The notes under the pieces: model-generated
Databases searched by the model: none
What the model saw: the letters and a program-made list of their open reading frames with translations, nothing else
What the model was told of the DNA's origin: nothing
Assembly: GCF_963678635.1 (NCBI RefSeq)
Contig: NC_087066.1
Location: 63,866,282-63,930,281 of the forward strand
Direction of reading: 5' to 3'
Source of the DNA: Symsagittifera roscoffensis
Lineage: Eukaryota; Xenacoelomorpha; Acoela; Convolutidae
Length of the DNA: 64,000 nt
Position numbers and translations under genes: made by a program
Shown here: positions 48,345-58,838 of the stretch, piece by piece
Layout of the letters: each line of letters starts with the position of its first letter
Position numbering within the stretch: position 1 is the stretch's first letter

Positions 48345-48450
48345 AATTTTAGGGAGTATACCTTGATAAAATTTGTCGGGCTGTACAGGAAGCTCATTTT
48401 GATATAATTTTGACAGTAATTGATCCGGTAGTTCTGGCGTAACTTTTGGA
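48345..48450. repeat. Diverged fragment of Tc1-like foldback MITE
   Basis: GGGCTGTACAGGAAGCTCA, TTGATATAATTTT and TTCTGGCGTAACTT align in order with the inner right arm of 32127-32855. No termini. Confidence 0.55.
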
Positions 48451-48454
48451 AAAA

Positions 48455-48845
48455 AAAATAAAATTTGAGATTTTAATCTGTGAAAATCACATCCCCCCAT
48501 ATTTAAAACTGAGAGTGATAGGTATTGCTCCTAGTAACAAAACAACTGCGGCAAAAAAAAAGCTTTTTTCAACCAATTTGGAACTATAATTGGAAAAAAA
48601 TTGCGTGTTAATTGTCCCAAATTGGCCGAAATGGCAATAATTAAACCCCCATAACTTTACGAAAAATGATCACAGGTAAAATATCTTTTCCAATACGAGC
48701 TCAGGGGGTCAATCCTTTTTTAAATATATATATTGAAAAAATCCGCCAAAAAAGCCAGTTAAAAAGTCGAAACTTGTCTGAAGAAAAAAAAACCACCCCG
48801 ATCACAAATATTTGGTTACTTTTGTTACAAAAGTCGGAACAAAAA
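48455..48845 (+). repeat. Hairpin-end repeat, 5'-truncated
   Basis: ATCCCCCCATATTTAAA onward through GTTAATTGTCCCAAATTGG and GATCACAGGTAAAATATC to ACAAAAGTCGGAACA. It stops 28 bp before the LTR element. Confidence 0.85.
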
Positions 48846-48873
48846 CTTAATTAATTCAGCTATCATTACGTTT

Positions 48874-49130
48874 TGTCGAACTGCCACTGCAATAGCAGTA
48901 ATTGGATGATGTAACTATAACCTTCAGTGCTATTAATTATTATTATTAAGATGTGTCCAAGTTCATCAGATCAGAGACATTGACACGCAGCTGAGAGCTC
49001 AGAGTAACAACTGGAGGACTACTCTCAGTAGCTATAAAAACAAAACAAAAAACAATCAATTCAAGCCAAAGCTTATACATTCTTGAATTACAAAATAATT
49101 TTTCATAGGGATACCTCATAGGATATCACA
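48874..49130 (+). repeat. 5' LTR
   Basis: It begins TGTCGAACTGCCACTGC and ends GGATATCACA. It contains GCTATAAAAAC (about 49031) as a likely TATA box for the element's own promoter. Confidence 0.93.
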
Positions 49131-50424
49131 TGACGCAGCCAGCAGGATTCTCAGCTCCAGTATACCAGTATTTTGGGCGACAGCAAGTTTAGATCCACCG
49201 TGGCAATTTAAAATCTGGTTCGAACAATTTCTAATGGCAGTGACATAAAAAGAAAATGTAAACCGAGAAGTTATGCTGGAGGATCCGAAAAAGATTCTAG
49301 AAGAACCACCACCGAGACCAGAGACGCCACCAGAGGGAGAAAACGAAGCTGCGACGACAGGCAGAAATCTCAGAGATAAATTAGCAATAAATTAGATCGC
49401 GTGATGCTAGAGAATGAGGAGAGAAGAGCACGGGGCCCAATGGTTGGCCATAATGTTTCTTATTATAACGAGGTACAGAAGAAGCTTGAATCAAGATTAT
49501 TTCTCTCGCTTGAAACAGAAGGAAAGCAAAGATTCTTGCAGAAAAAAACCGCATGCTGAAATTTCTAAAATTTCATTTAGGGAAATCACAGAGTTAGCTT
49601 GGGTTTCATTTTAAAAGGTTAAATGCGTAAAATACGAAAGATACAAATTGTTCACAAGAATGCAAGAGCCAGGGGAAACGTTGGAGGCATTTTACGCGGC
49701 GCTAACTGCGCAAGGAGCCAGGTCAGAATTGGAAGCACTTGAAAAAGAAATCGTTCGAGATTTATTCATATCAAAAATGAAAAACATGATGCTGCAAGAT
49801 ACACTCACATTCGAAACGTTAGAACCAGAGGAGGTACTATAGAAAGCCATAAAAATCGAACAAAGCAAATTGACTACAAATGCGTTTCAGAAGACGAATG
49901 CAGCAGCAAATGTAGCAGCGAGCACAAGCTACAATTCAGGGGTGAAAATAAAACAAGAACCAGTGATGGCTGTCAGGAATTCTTCCGGAAGTACAAGAAA
50001 TCAACAATATAAAAGAGATAGTAACAAAAGACCAAACAATAACAGATTGAACAACTCCAGTGGAAGAGCAAAACCATGTAATCGATGCAGAAGGGCATTT
50101 GATCAGGGGCACTTGAAGAGTTGCACGGCATTAGGTAAAACTTGTAAAAACTGCGGGAAACCTAATCATTTCGCAAAGATGTGCAGGTCTCAACAAGTGA
50201 GTGAGCTTGCGGAAGATTCGGAAAGATCGGAGGAGGAAAGCGATCTTATAAGAAAAAGCTTCGGTTCATATACTGATTTCAAAGTAATGTCCATACAACC
50301 ACATCGGCCGGAAGCCGAAAGAATCTCAAAATGTGTGGGGGATAGAATCAACGAAAACAACAAGCAACTCGTTGGGGGAAAAGTGAGAGTTCATAAATTG
50401 ACCTATTTAGAGACCCAACATTAA
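49130..50424 (+). pseudogene. gag (capsid and nucleocapsid), degenerate
   Basis: An ATG overlaps the LTR end (49130) but the frame stops after about 20 codons. Fragments in different frames then show gag features: PPWQFKIWFEQFL near 49195, a capsid-like stretch around FTRMQEPGETLEAFYAALT (about 49648-49842), and a basic nucleocapsid segment. The latter has two zinc knuckles: a variant C-x2-C-x7-H-x3-C at about 50077 and a canonical C-x2-C-x4-H-x4-C (CKNCGKPNHFAKMC) at about 50142-50183. The knuckles bind genomic RNA in active relatives. At least four stops or frameshifts break it. Confidence 0.85.
49131..49150 (+). promoter_or_regulatory. Primer binding site, probably tRNA-Ser
   Basis: TGACGCAGCCAGCAGGATTC directly follows the LTR. 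Its complement reads like a tRNA 3' end: T-loop GAAT, T-stem CCTGC, acceptor TGGCTGC and discriminator G, typical of serine tRNAs. The third base is A where TGG would be expected (one mismatch to CCA). The tRNA identity is an inference from this layout. Confidence 0.65.
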
Positions 50425-50447
50425 ACAAAGTAAAATCACTGAAGGCC

Positions 50448-50820
50448 ATGGTGAGAATAGATAATCAAATCATTCAATTGACCGTAGATACTGGAAGTCC
50501 GGTAATTTTTCTGAATTGGGCGACGACAAAGGAAATAATCCATAAACCGAACAAAGCAAGATTCATCCCGTCCGAGAAACTAAACTTGGTTACACAGTTC
50601 GTAGATTATAATAAACAACCGATTTGAATGTTGGGGGCGTTGATGACAAACCTACGTTCGGCAGGATGGAAAGTAAAAAGAGCCACGTTTTTGATGACGA
50701 AAAGGAGAACCAGATGCATATTGGGGTTGGATCTACAAGGACAAGTTGGGATCGCAACCACCCAGAAACCAGCTCCAAAAGATCTATCAAGGTTTGACGT
50801 GCTCATGTGCGAGCAGTCGG
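50448..50820 (+). pseudogene. pol: aspartic protease region, degenerate
   Basis: The sequence LTVDTGSPV (around 50478-50504) is the retroelement protease active site (DTG-S). The flap-to-C-terminal part includes LGLDLQGQVGI (about 50726-50758). An in-frame TGA at about 50626 splits the domain. It normally cuts the gag-pol polyprotein. Confidence 0.8.
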
Positions 50821-50989
50821 AAGGTTGGAAAAACAAAATCTTTAATAAATTCAGTGATTTTTTTGTCAGACAGGGAATTTCGAAAAATCACATTGTAAGC
50901 TCAAATTGTACCCGTTGTGCCCGATTCAAGAAAAAAAGAGAAGAATCCCAATCCAAACACAAGATAAGGTGGAGAAAGAAAATGAAAAA

Positions 50990-51600
50990 GTGCTGACAGA
51001 GGGTCACATTACAAAGTTGGACAAGTGAACAAGCGATTGTTTCATGGCTCCAATTGTAATTACAGTAAAAAAAGATGATTCGATAAAATTGGCGCTTGAT
51101 GCAAAGCCAATAAGCAGACAACTGTCCAAAAATAAATATCGAATGCCCAATGTAGACGAACTCTTTGATGGGGTAAGCCAAATAGTTGCAGAAAACAAAG
51201 AGGGCACACTATACTTTACAGTGTTTGATCTGAAGTATGCATATAGTCAGTTAAAATTGGCTGCAGACACGGCAAAACAGTGTAAGTTCAAAACCGTCGG
51301 TGGAAAGGCTACCGGGACTTATAGGTTCCTTACAGGATTTTATGGATTGGCAGATATACCAGCCGAATACCAAAAAGCCACGGACAAATCAAATAACCAC
51401 GCAAAAAACACCTTTTGTTTTTTGGACGATATTCTCATTGTGTCAAAAGGCAATAAAACAGAACACGGAAAGTTAGTAAAGACAGTAATAAAAACTGAGA
51501 TGACAAAAATCTAGCTTTGAAATTCTCTAAATGTGAATTTTTCGAAAACCAGGTCGACTGGTTAGGACACTATCTCTCAGAGTCGGGAGTTTGACCAAAA
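50990..51600 (+). pseudogene. pol: reverse transcriptase, degenerate
   Basis: Blocks visible in order: LDAKPISRQL, YRMPNVDELFD, FTVFDLKYAYSQLKL (first catalytic Asp in FDLKYAYSQ), GTYRFLTGFYGLADIP, and FCFLDDILIVSKG containing the LDD form of the catalytic box seen in Ty3/gypsy. KCEFFENQVDWLGHYLSESG then follows in another frame after a shift near 51510, ending at a TGA. The catalytic aspartates remain, but the frame breaks abolish a full-length product. Confidence 0.9.
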
Positions 51601-51639
51601 CTTACAAATACAGAAGCGATACTAAACTTTACCCCACCG

Positions 51640-52330
51640 AAATCGCTAAAACAATTGAGACCAATTCTGGGTAGTATAAATCATCTTGCGAAATTCATCC
51701 TAAATGCAGCAAGTTTAACAGAGAAGTTACGTCCACTCCCGAAAGAGGAGAATCAAAAGAAAAAGTTAAAGAATATGAAACTACCTGAAAAAAAATTTGA
51801 GTGGGGGGATGAACACACAGTGGTTTTTAATCCACTAAAAAACGCAGTAGCTAACATTTCAAAAGTTCACTACTATGATGCTAATCGAGAAACAAGAGTA
51901 AAATGTGACGCAAGCCACAATGGCTTGGGAGCTACATTAGAACAACAAACAGATGAAGGGTTGTAGATACCAATGTCATTCGCCTCCAGGTACCTAAATA
52001 GTCAAGAAAAAAACACGCAACAAACGAACTGGAGTTATTTGCAGTTGTTTGGGCAGTTGATAGTTACAAGCATTATTTATTGGGTAAGGCATTTACCATC
52101 GCAACAGACCACAAAGCCTTAACTTCAGCCCTAGATGGGAACAAATCAAATAAAGCATATCAATCTCGGTTGACCCGATGGGTCGATAGATGTTTGCCCT
52201 ATCAATTTATATTACTTCACATTCCAGGAAAGGACATGGGCATAGTCGATTATTTATCGCGTAATCCTTATAAAGATCCTTGGCACGAATCGGAATTAGA
52301 CGAAAAATTTGTTGTAGCAACAATCAACTC
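51640..52330 (+). pseudogene. pol: RNase H region, degenerate
   Basis: A connection segment LKQLRPILGSINHLAKF begins it. RNase H blocks follow: KCDASHNGLGATLEQQ (first catalytic Asp), ELFAVVWAVDSYKHYLLG, FTIATDHKAL and HIPGKDMGIVDYLSRNP. A TAG at about 51965 and a frameshift near 52015 interrupt it. Confidence 0.88.
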
Positions 52331-52702
52331 CTTTCAAAAAGCGTTAGACTGCATGAACAGTAGGCTAGAAAACACTGGGCGGCTCAACCGGAACGAAAAC
52401 CTTCTTGAATGTTCTAGAAGGAATGTGGCGAAAAAGTCATCGCTTTGTGGTTGCTATGGCAACCAAAACAGTCAAAAACGAATAAAGCTTGACCCGAACG
52501 AGCTAAATCAACTTTCGCGACCATCGAAACAGCTAAACAGCAGCTCACAAGAAAACAAATCACTTTTTTTCAATTTCAACCCAACAAATAGTCTTGCCAG
52601 AAAACTGCAAAAACAGTCAGAAAAAATTCAACGAATCAAAATCAGAAAAAAAAGAGACTTACGAAAAATGATGTCAGAAAAATTCAATCGCTTTTACGAC
52701 TG

Positions 52703-53728
52703 GTGGGGTCCGACACACCACAAGAATGGAGAAACGACGAAATTGACGAAGCACAAGAAGTGTGTGCAATAGAACCACCAAAACGACAAGCACATAAGCC
52801 GAAAGAAGACAAAAAGCTTCAAAAGCAGCAAACGGAAGATACACTAGATAACCTCTCAAAATTGTTTGACGAAAGCCTTCTCGCAGAACTGACCTCAGAG
52901 GACACTTGGATGGATCGGCCGAGACGAGTCATTGAACGGGGAGACAAACACGGATTTGAGCTGATGGGACCCTATACTAATCCGCTGTGGTCACAGATGG
53001 CAGTACAAGACGACTGCATACTGGTGAACGACAGGCTGGCAGTACCATTGCATTTGAGACAAGCAGGGCTCAAGCTAATCCAGCGGGGTCATCCGGGTCA
53101 TGAAGCCATGCTGGGAGTCTCACAATATCTGTGGTGGCCGCATATGCATAAGGACATAGTGAATCTAGCGGAAGAGTGTCGTAGTTGCACCAGATATGGT
53201 CAGAACGTTAAATATCTCATTCCGAAAAACGCATCAAAACCACTACTACTGCTTACGCAGCAGGGTCAAGAAGTCCAGTTAGATTATGCGGGACCGTTAG
53301 AAAACCACAGGGAAAAAATCTACCTTCTAGTTGCTATAGATCGTTTCTCGAAATTTCCATCGGTCAAAGTCACTAAATCAACAAGTAGAAAAGGTACGGT
53401 ACAATTTTTGAGATTCTACATAGACCCACGTGGCATTCCGGAATCGAGACGATCAGACCAACTTTCGGGACTTAAAGAGAAAACACATAAAACATTTTGT
53501 GCTGAACACAGTATTGAACAAAAATTCTGTCCCGTGGGCAATCATCGGGGCTGCGTTTTAGTCGAACAAACTATAAAACGAAGATTGAGGGTAATGTTAT
53601 TAGAAGAAAACAAACGACCGATCAAACTGTGCCTTAGTACCATTATGGTGGACTTACGGTGGAACAAGCAGAAAGCTATTCAAGTATCTCCATTCCAAGC
53701 ATATTTTAGGAGACTGCCGAAAAATTAA
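52703..53728 (+). pseudogene. pol: integrase, mostly open frame
   Basis: The longest open stretch of the element (341 codons). It has a zinc-binding HHCC: HPGHEAMLGVSQYLWWPHMH then CRSC. Catalytic core: first Asp in VQLDYAGPLENH, second likely in RRSDQLSG, and Glu in VLVEQTIKRRL, the usual D,D,E layout. RYGQ and an SPF motif near the end are also typical. Gaps around the second Asp suggest small losses. It would insert the DNA copy and generate the 5-bp duplication seen. Confidence 0.88.
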
Positions 53729-53794
53729 TTTAAGATCTTACGTGACAAGTTTATAACTAATTCTGACTATTCAGACGATCAGCACTTAGAACGA

Positions 53795-55151
53795 TTGGCC
53801 CTGACAGCATCACAGCTCAAACGGACGATCGATCAATCCAGGGAGACTTTAAAGATAGTCAGAAAGGGGGACCTCAGCCGGGACACCAGCCCACCGTACG
53901 AGCACCAAGTGCACTCGGATCGAGACCGTCAGAGAGAAAAAGCCCTCAAAGAGCTATTAGAGGCAAACGCTCGTTGGAACGAAGAGCGCGGAGCCGCTGC
54001 GAAAACCACAATCTGAAAACGTTGACAAAACGGGACAATCTACCCGGAGCTAAGGAAAGAAATAATCTACTCTTGGGAAAAAGGATTCAACGAGGACAAA
54101 GAAGAAGAAGAAGGCACACAGTCGCCGAAAAAGACAATTTTGCGTAAAGACGATTTACGAAAGAGTGGTCAGGTGCTCACAAAACCGTTGAAGGGGAAAT
54201 AGTAACGGAATCAAACTCAACAGTAAAAACGTCGGCAGGGTTGATCTATAGAAAATCGGATATCGCTCAGGCGAAGATTAGTCTACCACAGGACCAAAAA
54301 CAAAGGAAAAGCCCATCGGCGGAACCACAAAAGAAGTTGCAACGAATCAACTCTCCAGAAACTCTAGAGGAAATCGACTCAGATGAAGAACTGCGACGGC
54401 CGGTGGAATTAGCTGACTTTGTAAATCCGATTGACCGATTTCAACAGAGCCAAACAGTCAAAACTTCAAAAGATATCGAATCAGGGTGGGGTCTAAATCT
54501 AGCCAATAAAAGAGCTAAACCAGCTACAGGGGGATCTAGTTCGATAGCCGGTCCGAAAACTCAGGAGGAAGTCGCATTAAAGAAAACAGAGAAAAAATCA
54601 AGAAACAAGAATCAAGTCGATCAGCCAGAAACATCGACAAAACAAACTGCTTCTGCAATTAGTACCCCGGACAAAGACGTATAATCAAGTTCCACGCCTA
54701 AGAACAAACAGAAAGCTAAATTGAAAAAAAAATCGATGTGACTACCAGACCGGAGGATATTCAGGACACCTTTCATAACAGGAATTTGGCACCGGCAGAC
54801 TGGGAAAATCTGGCGGACCAACTTCTCAAGAGGGGAGTGCAAAAAGTCGGCGAACTTAGGGGACAAAGTCAGCCAGCCGCTGAACGGGAAAAAAAATTCG
54901 AACCTCCTTACGAAAAGTTCGAAACATTCTTTCAAGGTCTCGGAAAAACTAACAGGTGGAGCTCTACTAAAAGCAGCACTGCAGGAGTATCGAAGACGTC
55001 TAACAAAGCTCAAAGAAAAAGGGGACAGGCCAGTGGAATCAAAATTGGGCCTTCTAGAGAGACACCTTTTCAGAAGGAAGTTTGGCTATGCTACTCTAGA
55101 CAAAGGAGTGGACTGGAACCCCAGCTGGAGAATTGATCTAATAGAAAATTG
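53795..55151 (+). pseudogene. Additional 3' reading frame of the retroelement, unknown function
   Basis: After integrase there is about 1.35 kb of coding-like DNA before the purine tract, in several frames separated by stops near 54015, 54200 and 54682 and a shift near 54950. Fragments are strongly charged and low in hydrophobics, e.g. KALKELLEANARWNEERGAA and SPETLEEIDSDEELRRPV. The end is best read as LLERHLFRRKFGYATLDKGV then DWNPSWRIDLIEN. There is no signal peptide, membrane segment, chromodomain or envelope motif. It could be a C-terminal pol extension or a separate accessory frame. Confidence 0.6.
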
Positions 55152-55260
55152 AAGAAATACAAAATTTTGCAATCCAAATCACAAACTTTTTAAAAGAACG
55201 GAGTGTTTAAAACTCTTGATATTATAAATTTTTTCCCTAAATCAGAAACAATTATTTTCA

Positions 55261-55270
55261 CTCGAGGGGG
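55261..55270 (+). promoter_or_regulatory. Polypurine tract before the 3' LTR
   Basis: CTCGAGGGGG lies two bases before the LTR start, where plus-strand priming occurs in LTR elements. Confidence 0.65.
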
Positions 55271-55272
55271 TA

Positions 55273-55535
55273 TGTCATGCTGCCACTGCAATAGCAGTAA
55301 TTGGATGATGTCACTATAACCTTCAGTGCTAATAATGTTTATTATTGTTAAGTCGTGTCCAAGGTCATCAGATCAGAGACATTGACACGTAGCTGAGAGC
55401 TCAGAGTAACAACTGCTGGACTACTCTCAGTAGCTATAAAAACAAAAGAAAAAAAAACAATTATTTCAATCCAAAGTTATTACAATCTTGAATTACAAAT
55501 TAGTTTTCCATAGCGTTACCTCATAGGATATCACA
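55273..55535 (+). repeat. 3' LTR
   Basis: It starts TGTCATGCTGCCACTGC and ends GGATATCACA. It aligns with the 5' LTR along its whole length, with numerous substitutions and several small indels. Confidence 0.93.
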
Positions 55536-56398
55536 CGTTTAATCGCAATCAATCGTTTAATTCAGCAGTCATTTCGTTTTTTTCTAACCCATTTCTGTCC
55601 ATTTTTGCAAAATTTTAGTTAAAACTATCTTTTCTTAAATAAATTTAAAACTCAAAACTGTCTTGCATTGATCTTCTGGGCGTGGATTTCAGATTTGAGT
55701 TTTTAAAATATCACAGATCAACAATGTACATTGAACCAACTTTTCGAAACAGCTTGACCAATTTTGTCGGTTACATAACCGGCGTCAATAAAAAATTTCT
55801 ATCGAACTAAAATATTGTCCCAGATTAAAAAATCATTCAAAAAAGCTAGAAAAGATGGCAATTACAATGTTTCCCATGCAACTAAGGGCTGCATTCTCAT
55901 GAGCTATCATCAAGGTTGCCGCCAACTATATTGTAGATCGATAGTAACTTACCGTCATTAATGGGCAAGACTTATTATACTAAGCAAGATGTGCTTTGAG
56001 TTTGAGAAGGCAAGGTTCCGCCAAGGTTTCTTATTCGGAAGAGAATTGGTTTGTTTTCAAGTTTGTCAATCAAAAAGAGCTTTATCTCGCAATAATATTG
56101 CGTTTGAGCATAGAAAAAAAACCAAATATGAAAAACAGAAATTATAGCTTGGTAATTTGAGGTAGACTTCTATCTTAATTTTTTAAGGAAACTCTGAATA
56201 AAATCACGTGATGACATTCTAGGTCCAAATGTTTGATTTTTAGCGTGAAGTTTGTCAAGTCTCATGGTTTTCCAATAAGAAAATGCCCAACATTTGAGTT
56301 AGATTGGAGAACATACTTAGTCAAACTCCGCAAAATGTCAAACAAATTAATCATTATGTTATTGATGGTCTGGTAAGCGCACGCATATATCCTATAAC

Positions 56399-56765
56399 CA
56401 GGGGCGGATTTTTTTTTGGGGGAGGGGGGGGGTGACACCTTCTCTTAGGGATTCGACCCCGTGAAAGCCCAAAGGATGCCCCCTTTGTACTATTTTGAGA
56501 TATCCATATTTGGTGATGGAGTCTAAAAACTTTCTAAAGGCGCCTTCGACGCCAATATATAATTTTGCGAGGGGGAGCGCGCTCCGAAAAAGCGAGATTT
56601 TTTGGTGAAAATTTTCCAAATGTTCCTAAAAATGCTTTTTTGGCCTTTTTTAAAAAATTTTGGTTGCAGCGCAGAAATTTGACCAAAACAGAGTCTTTTC
56701 AATGCTTTTTTGGTCGACCTAAAAAAAGTCAGCCCCCCCTCGAGAAAATCCTATATCCGCATCTG
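56399..56765 (+). mobile_element. hAT-like MITE, family 2, copy 4
   Basis: A 367-bp copy with left end CAGGGGCGGATTT and right end TATATCCGCATCTG (decayed), flanked by CCTATAAC (56391-56398) and CCTAAAAC (56766-56773), 7 of 8 matching. It is inserted in receptor intron 1, about 470 bp from exon 1. Confidence 0.85.
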
Positions 56766-57233
56766 CCTAAAACACTAATTTTTGTGATGCAATTTCAATC
56801 TTAGCAAACTTTAGCTGCAAAACATTGTCTCGTTTTATTCTAGTAAATTTTGATGTAATTAAATGGAATCGTTCTAGCAACAAATCAAATGTAAAAACAG
56901 ATTAACAATTCAACAGTCTGCAGATTGTTTTTTAAGATTAAGAATCTGGCCAGTCGATTAATACCCACTAAAGCCATAAGTTTATCAGGAAAAACTGGAA
57001 TTTAAAACCTTGTGTCAATAAAAAAGTCAAAATAAAAGATACTGTTTTTTTTCGAGTTTCCTTTTCCAGCAAATTAAATTAAGTACAATTAACTCAAGCG
57101 ATTTCAATAACTATGTGATTTAATAGGTTTTGTTAAGTAATAGAAGCTGAAAAAGTGAAACTATATTGAGAATCAAACGAATGAAATTCGATTGAAAATC
57201 GATTAAAATATTTTTGATTGATATTCAACTCAC

Positions 57234-57303
57234 CATAAACTGTTAACTTCGCCAGTGAAACTGCAACTAGCACCAAAGCTAAATTATGTATCGTTGTTGA
57301 CAT
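57234..57303 (-). CDS. Cys-loop receptor exon 1 (start codon and signal peptide)
   Basis: This 70-nt coding part begins with ATG at 57303 and encodes MSTTIHNLALVLVAVSLAKL followed by TVY plus one base of codon 24. A short polar start followed by a run of Leu/Val/Ala is a typical signal peptide, as needed for a receptor with an extracellular N-terminus. The donor GTGAGT begins at 57233 in phase 1, matching exon 2, which is entered in phase 1 (codon 24 becomes Gly). The start was chosen because it is the only ATG opening this hydrophobic frame. Identification depends on the signal-peptide character and phase fit rather than on homology. Confidence 0.78.
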
Positions 57304-57308
57304 GATAA

Positions 57309-57346
57309 ACTATCAAAAAAACAGTGAGTAAAAAGGCCTTTTTATA
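57309..57346 (-). promoter_or_regulatory. Two readings of the sequence before the start codon
   Basis: On the minus strand, TATAAAAAGG (57346-57337) could be a TATA box, with ACTCACTGT just downstream as a possible initiator. Alternatively CTGTTTTTTTGATAG ending at 57310 is a good 3' splice site, making the region the end of a 5' UTR intron (see 58670) or a trans-splice site. The sequence alone cannot decide. Confidence 0.4.
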
Positions 57347-58669
57347 AAGCTTTTACGTCAAGTATTTTTGACAATTAATGCTTTTGTTTAATAATCGGTT
57401 TTGGTTACTTAAAAGATAAACAAATTGTCTAGTCTAGTCTAATGTTTGCGCAGTCTTCAAATGAAAAAAAAAAGATCCGACAAAAACATATAAATCAAAG
57501 TTGCGTTCGACTTTTGAAAATTTGCGACAGTCAAACGAACATTTGATGTCCTTGTGAACTAATTACTACAAAGCATAACAGAATTATAAATGCAAGTATT
57601 GCTGAAGATCCAAAAAAAATAAAATTGTGACATTTACACTTTTTCAAACTGTTAACTACTGAATAAAAGAACCCAGTTGAAGGTGCCTGAAACCGTCCAA
57701 TCAAAATTCAGTGAGGTGAACTACTTATTTGTTCATTCAATTTATTCTATATATTTGGTGAAAATTCACAAGAGCATAAAGACTATAAATTGTTGAATTT
57801 TAATAAACTGTTTTTCGCTTAAATACTGGAAATTGCACCTGGCAGAAAAGTCACTTTTAAGTTTTAAGAGAAAGTTTTTAAGTCCGTGAAAATAAAAAGG
57901 GAAGAAAGACCTAAAGGAGTTTAAATTCTGCACATTTCATAACTTTATAGAATCGTTAGGATTTAAAACTTTTACTCTTGGGCTCAAACTGAGCCTGCGC
58001 GGTCTTAAAAACGAACCGCTTAAGCTTCGTTTTCATGAAAACCAGCTGCTTGATATAATTAAATTCCGAGAAAAACCTGTTTTAAATTCCTATGTGTCGA
58101 TTTTAGTATCACTTGTTCATACAAACCAGAAAAATGGGCGGAGACAACTTTCATTGTAACTCCGCAAAATACAAAGCTGGCTTAAATCAAATTTGGCTTA
58201 ATATATGGAAGTGATTTAGTCTAGAAAGCATTGCAAAAATTGCACTCGGATCAAATTAAAGTCGCAACTTTGTTTTGAACAAATGTACCACCAAGGTAGG
58301 AAGATTTCAGAGCACCTTTCTTGCACTTCAAACCCAATCAAAGTTTGATAATATTGCCCGCGAGTATCGACCCTGATAATTATAATCTCTTTCTATGAAT
58401 TGTTTCGTCTGTAAATACGAGGAAAAATTTTTTGAAAGTGCTTATATCAAATTGTTTTTCAATGCGATGCCGTAAAATGTTCTCTTCCAGCTTTAGTCAC
58501 TAAAGCTTCAGGAAAGTTAAGGAAACCAATTTTAAAAGCATACTGAAAATCGATATCCAGCTCGAAAAGTTTTCAACAGCAATTAACCTATCGGAAAGTT
58601 ATAATGCTCAATTTGAACCTTGATTTTTTATTTCCCATACCTTAGGGTGCTTTTTTTCATCACACTCAC

Positions 58670-58838
58670 CTCATCAACATCGCAAAAGCACTTTATATTT
58701 TTTCTTATCATCCAAATTATTTTTTGAACATGTAGGACAAGGGTGCTGCTATTGGCGTTGTGGCGCTCCGGTGGTGATTGTGCCAAGCAATCATGTGATT
58801 GTGCGTGTGCTGCATTTGCAAGGTGAGCTCTTGGAAAA
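58670..58838 (-). other. Possible 5' non-coding exon of the receptor gene
   Basis: On the minus strand GATGAG ends at 58670 and is followed by a strong donor GTGAGTG (58669-58663). A TATA-like CATATAACC lies at 58871-58863, about 30 bp before a start at roughly 58838. The block is clearly richer in GC than its surroundings. Spliced to the acceptor at 57310 it would give a leader of about 170 nt and a 1.36-kb intron. Exon start is a guess. Confidence 0.35.
58736..58822 (+). other. Alternative: plus-strand 87-nt candidate exon
   Basis: The same GC-rich patch read on the plus strand is bounded by a possible acceptor (GAACATGTAG) and donor (CAAG then GTGAGC). One frame is open and reads QGCCYWRCGAPVVIVPSNHV, with no family I recognise. 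It conflicts with the minus-strand reading at 58670-58838. Confidence 0.2.

Larger units (their letters stand above)
48874..55535 (+). mobile_element. Ty3/gypsy LTR retrotransposon, structurally complete but inactive
   Basis: A 6662-bp element with two LTRs (257 and 263 bp), TG...CA ends, and a perfect 5-bp target duplication CGTTT (48869-48873 and 55536-55540). A primer site follows the 5' LTR and a purine tract precedes the 3' LTR. The order gag, protease, reverse transcriptase, RNase H, integrase is that of Ty3/gypsy. Every domain is broken by stops or frameshifts, and the LTRs differ by numerous substitutions and small indels, so the insertion is not recent. It lies in receptor intron 1, antisense to the gene. 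It is a retroelement of the host genome, not a free virus; no envelope motif is seen. Confidence 0.95.
48184..57233 (-). other. Intron 1 of the receptor gene (9.05 kb)
   Basis: Donor GTGAGT at 57233-57228, acceptor TTTTTTTAG. It contains the LTR retrotransposon, a MITE and repeat fragments. The stretches 55545-56395 and 56775-57230 show nothing I can support. Confidence 0.85.
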
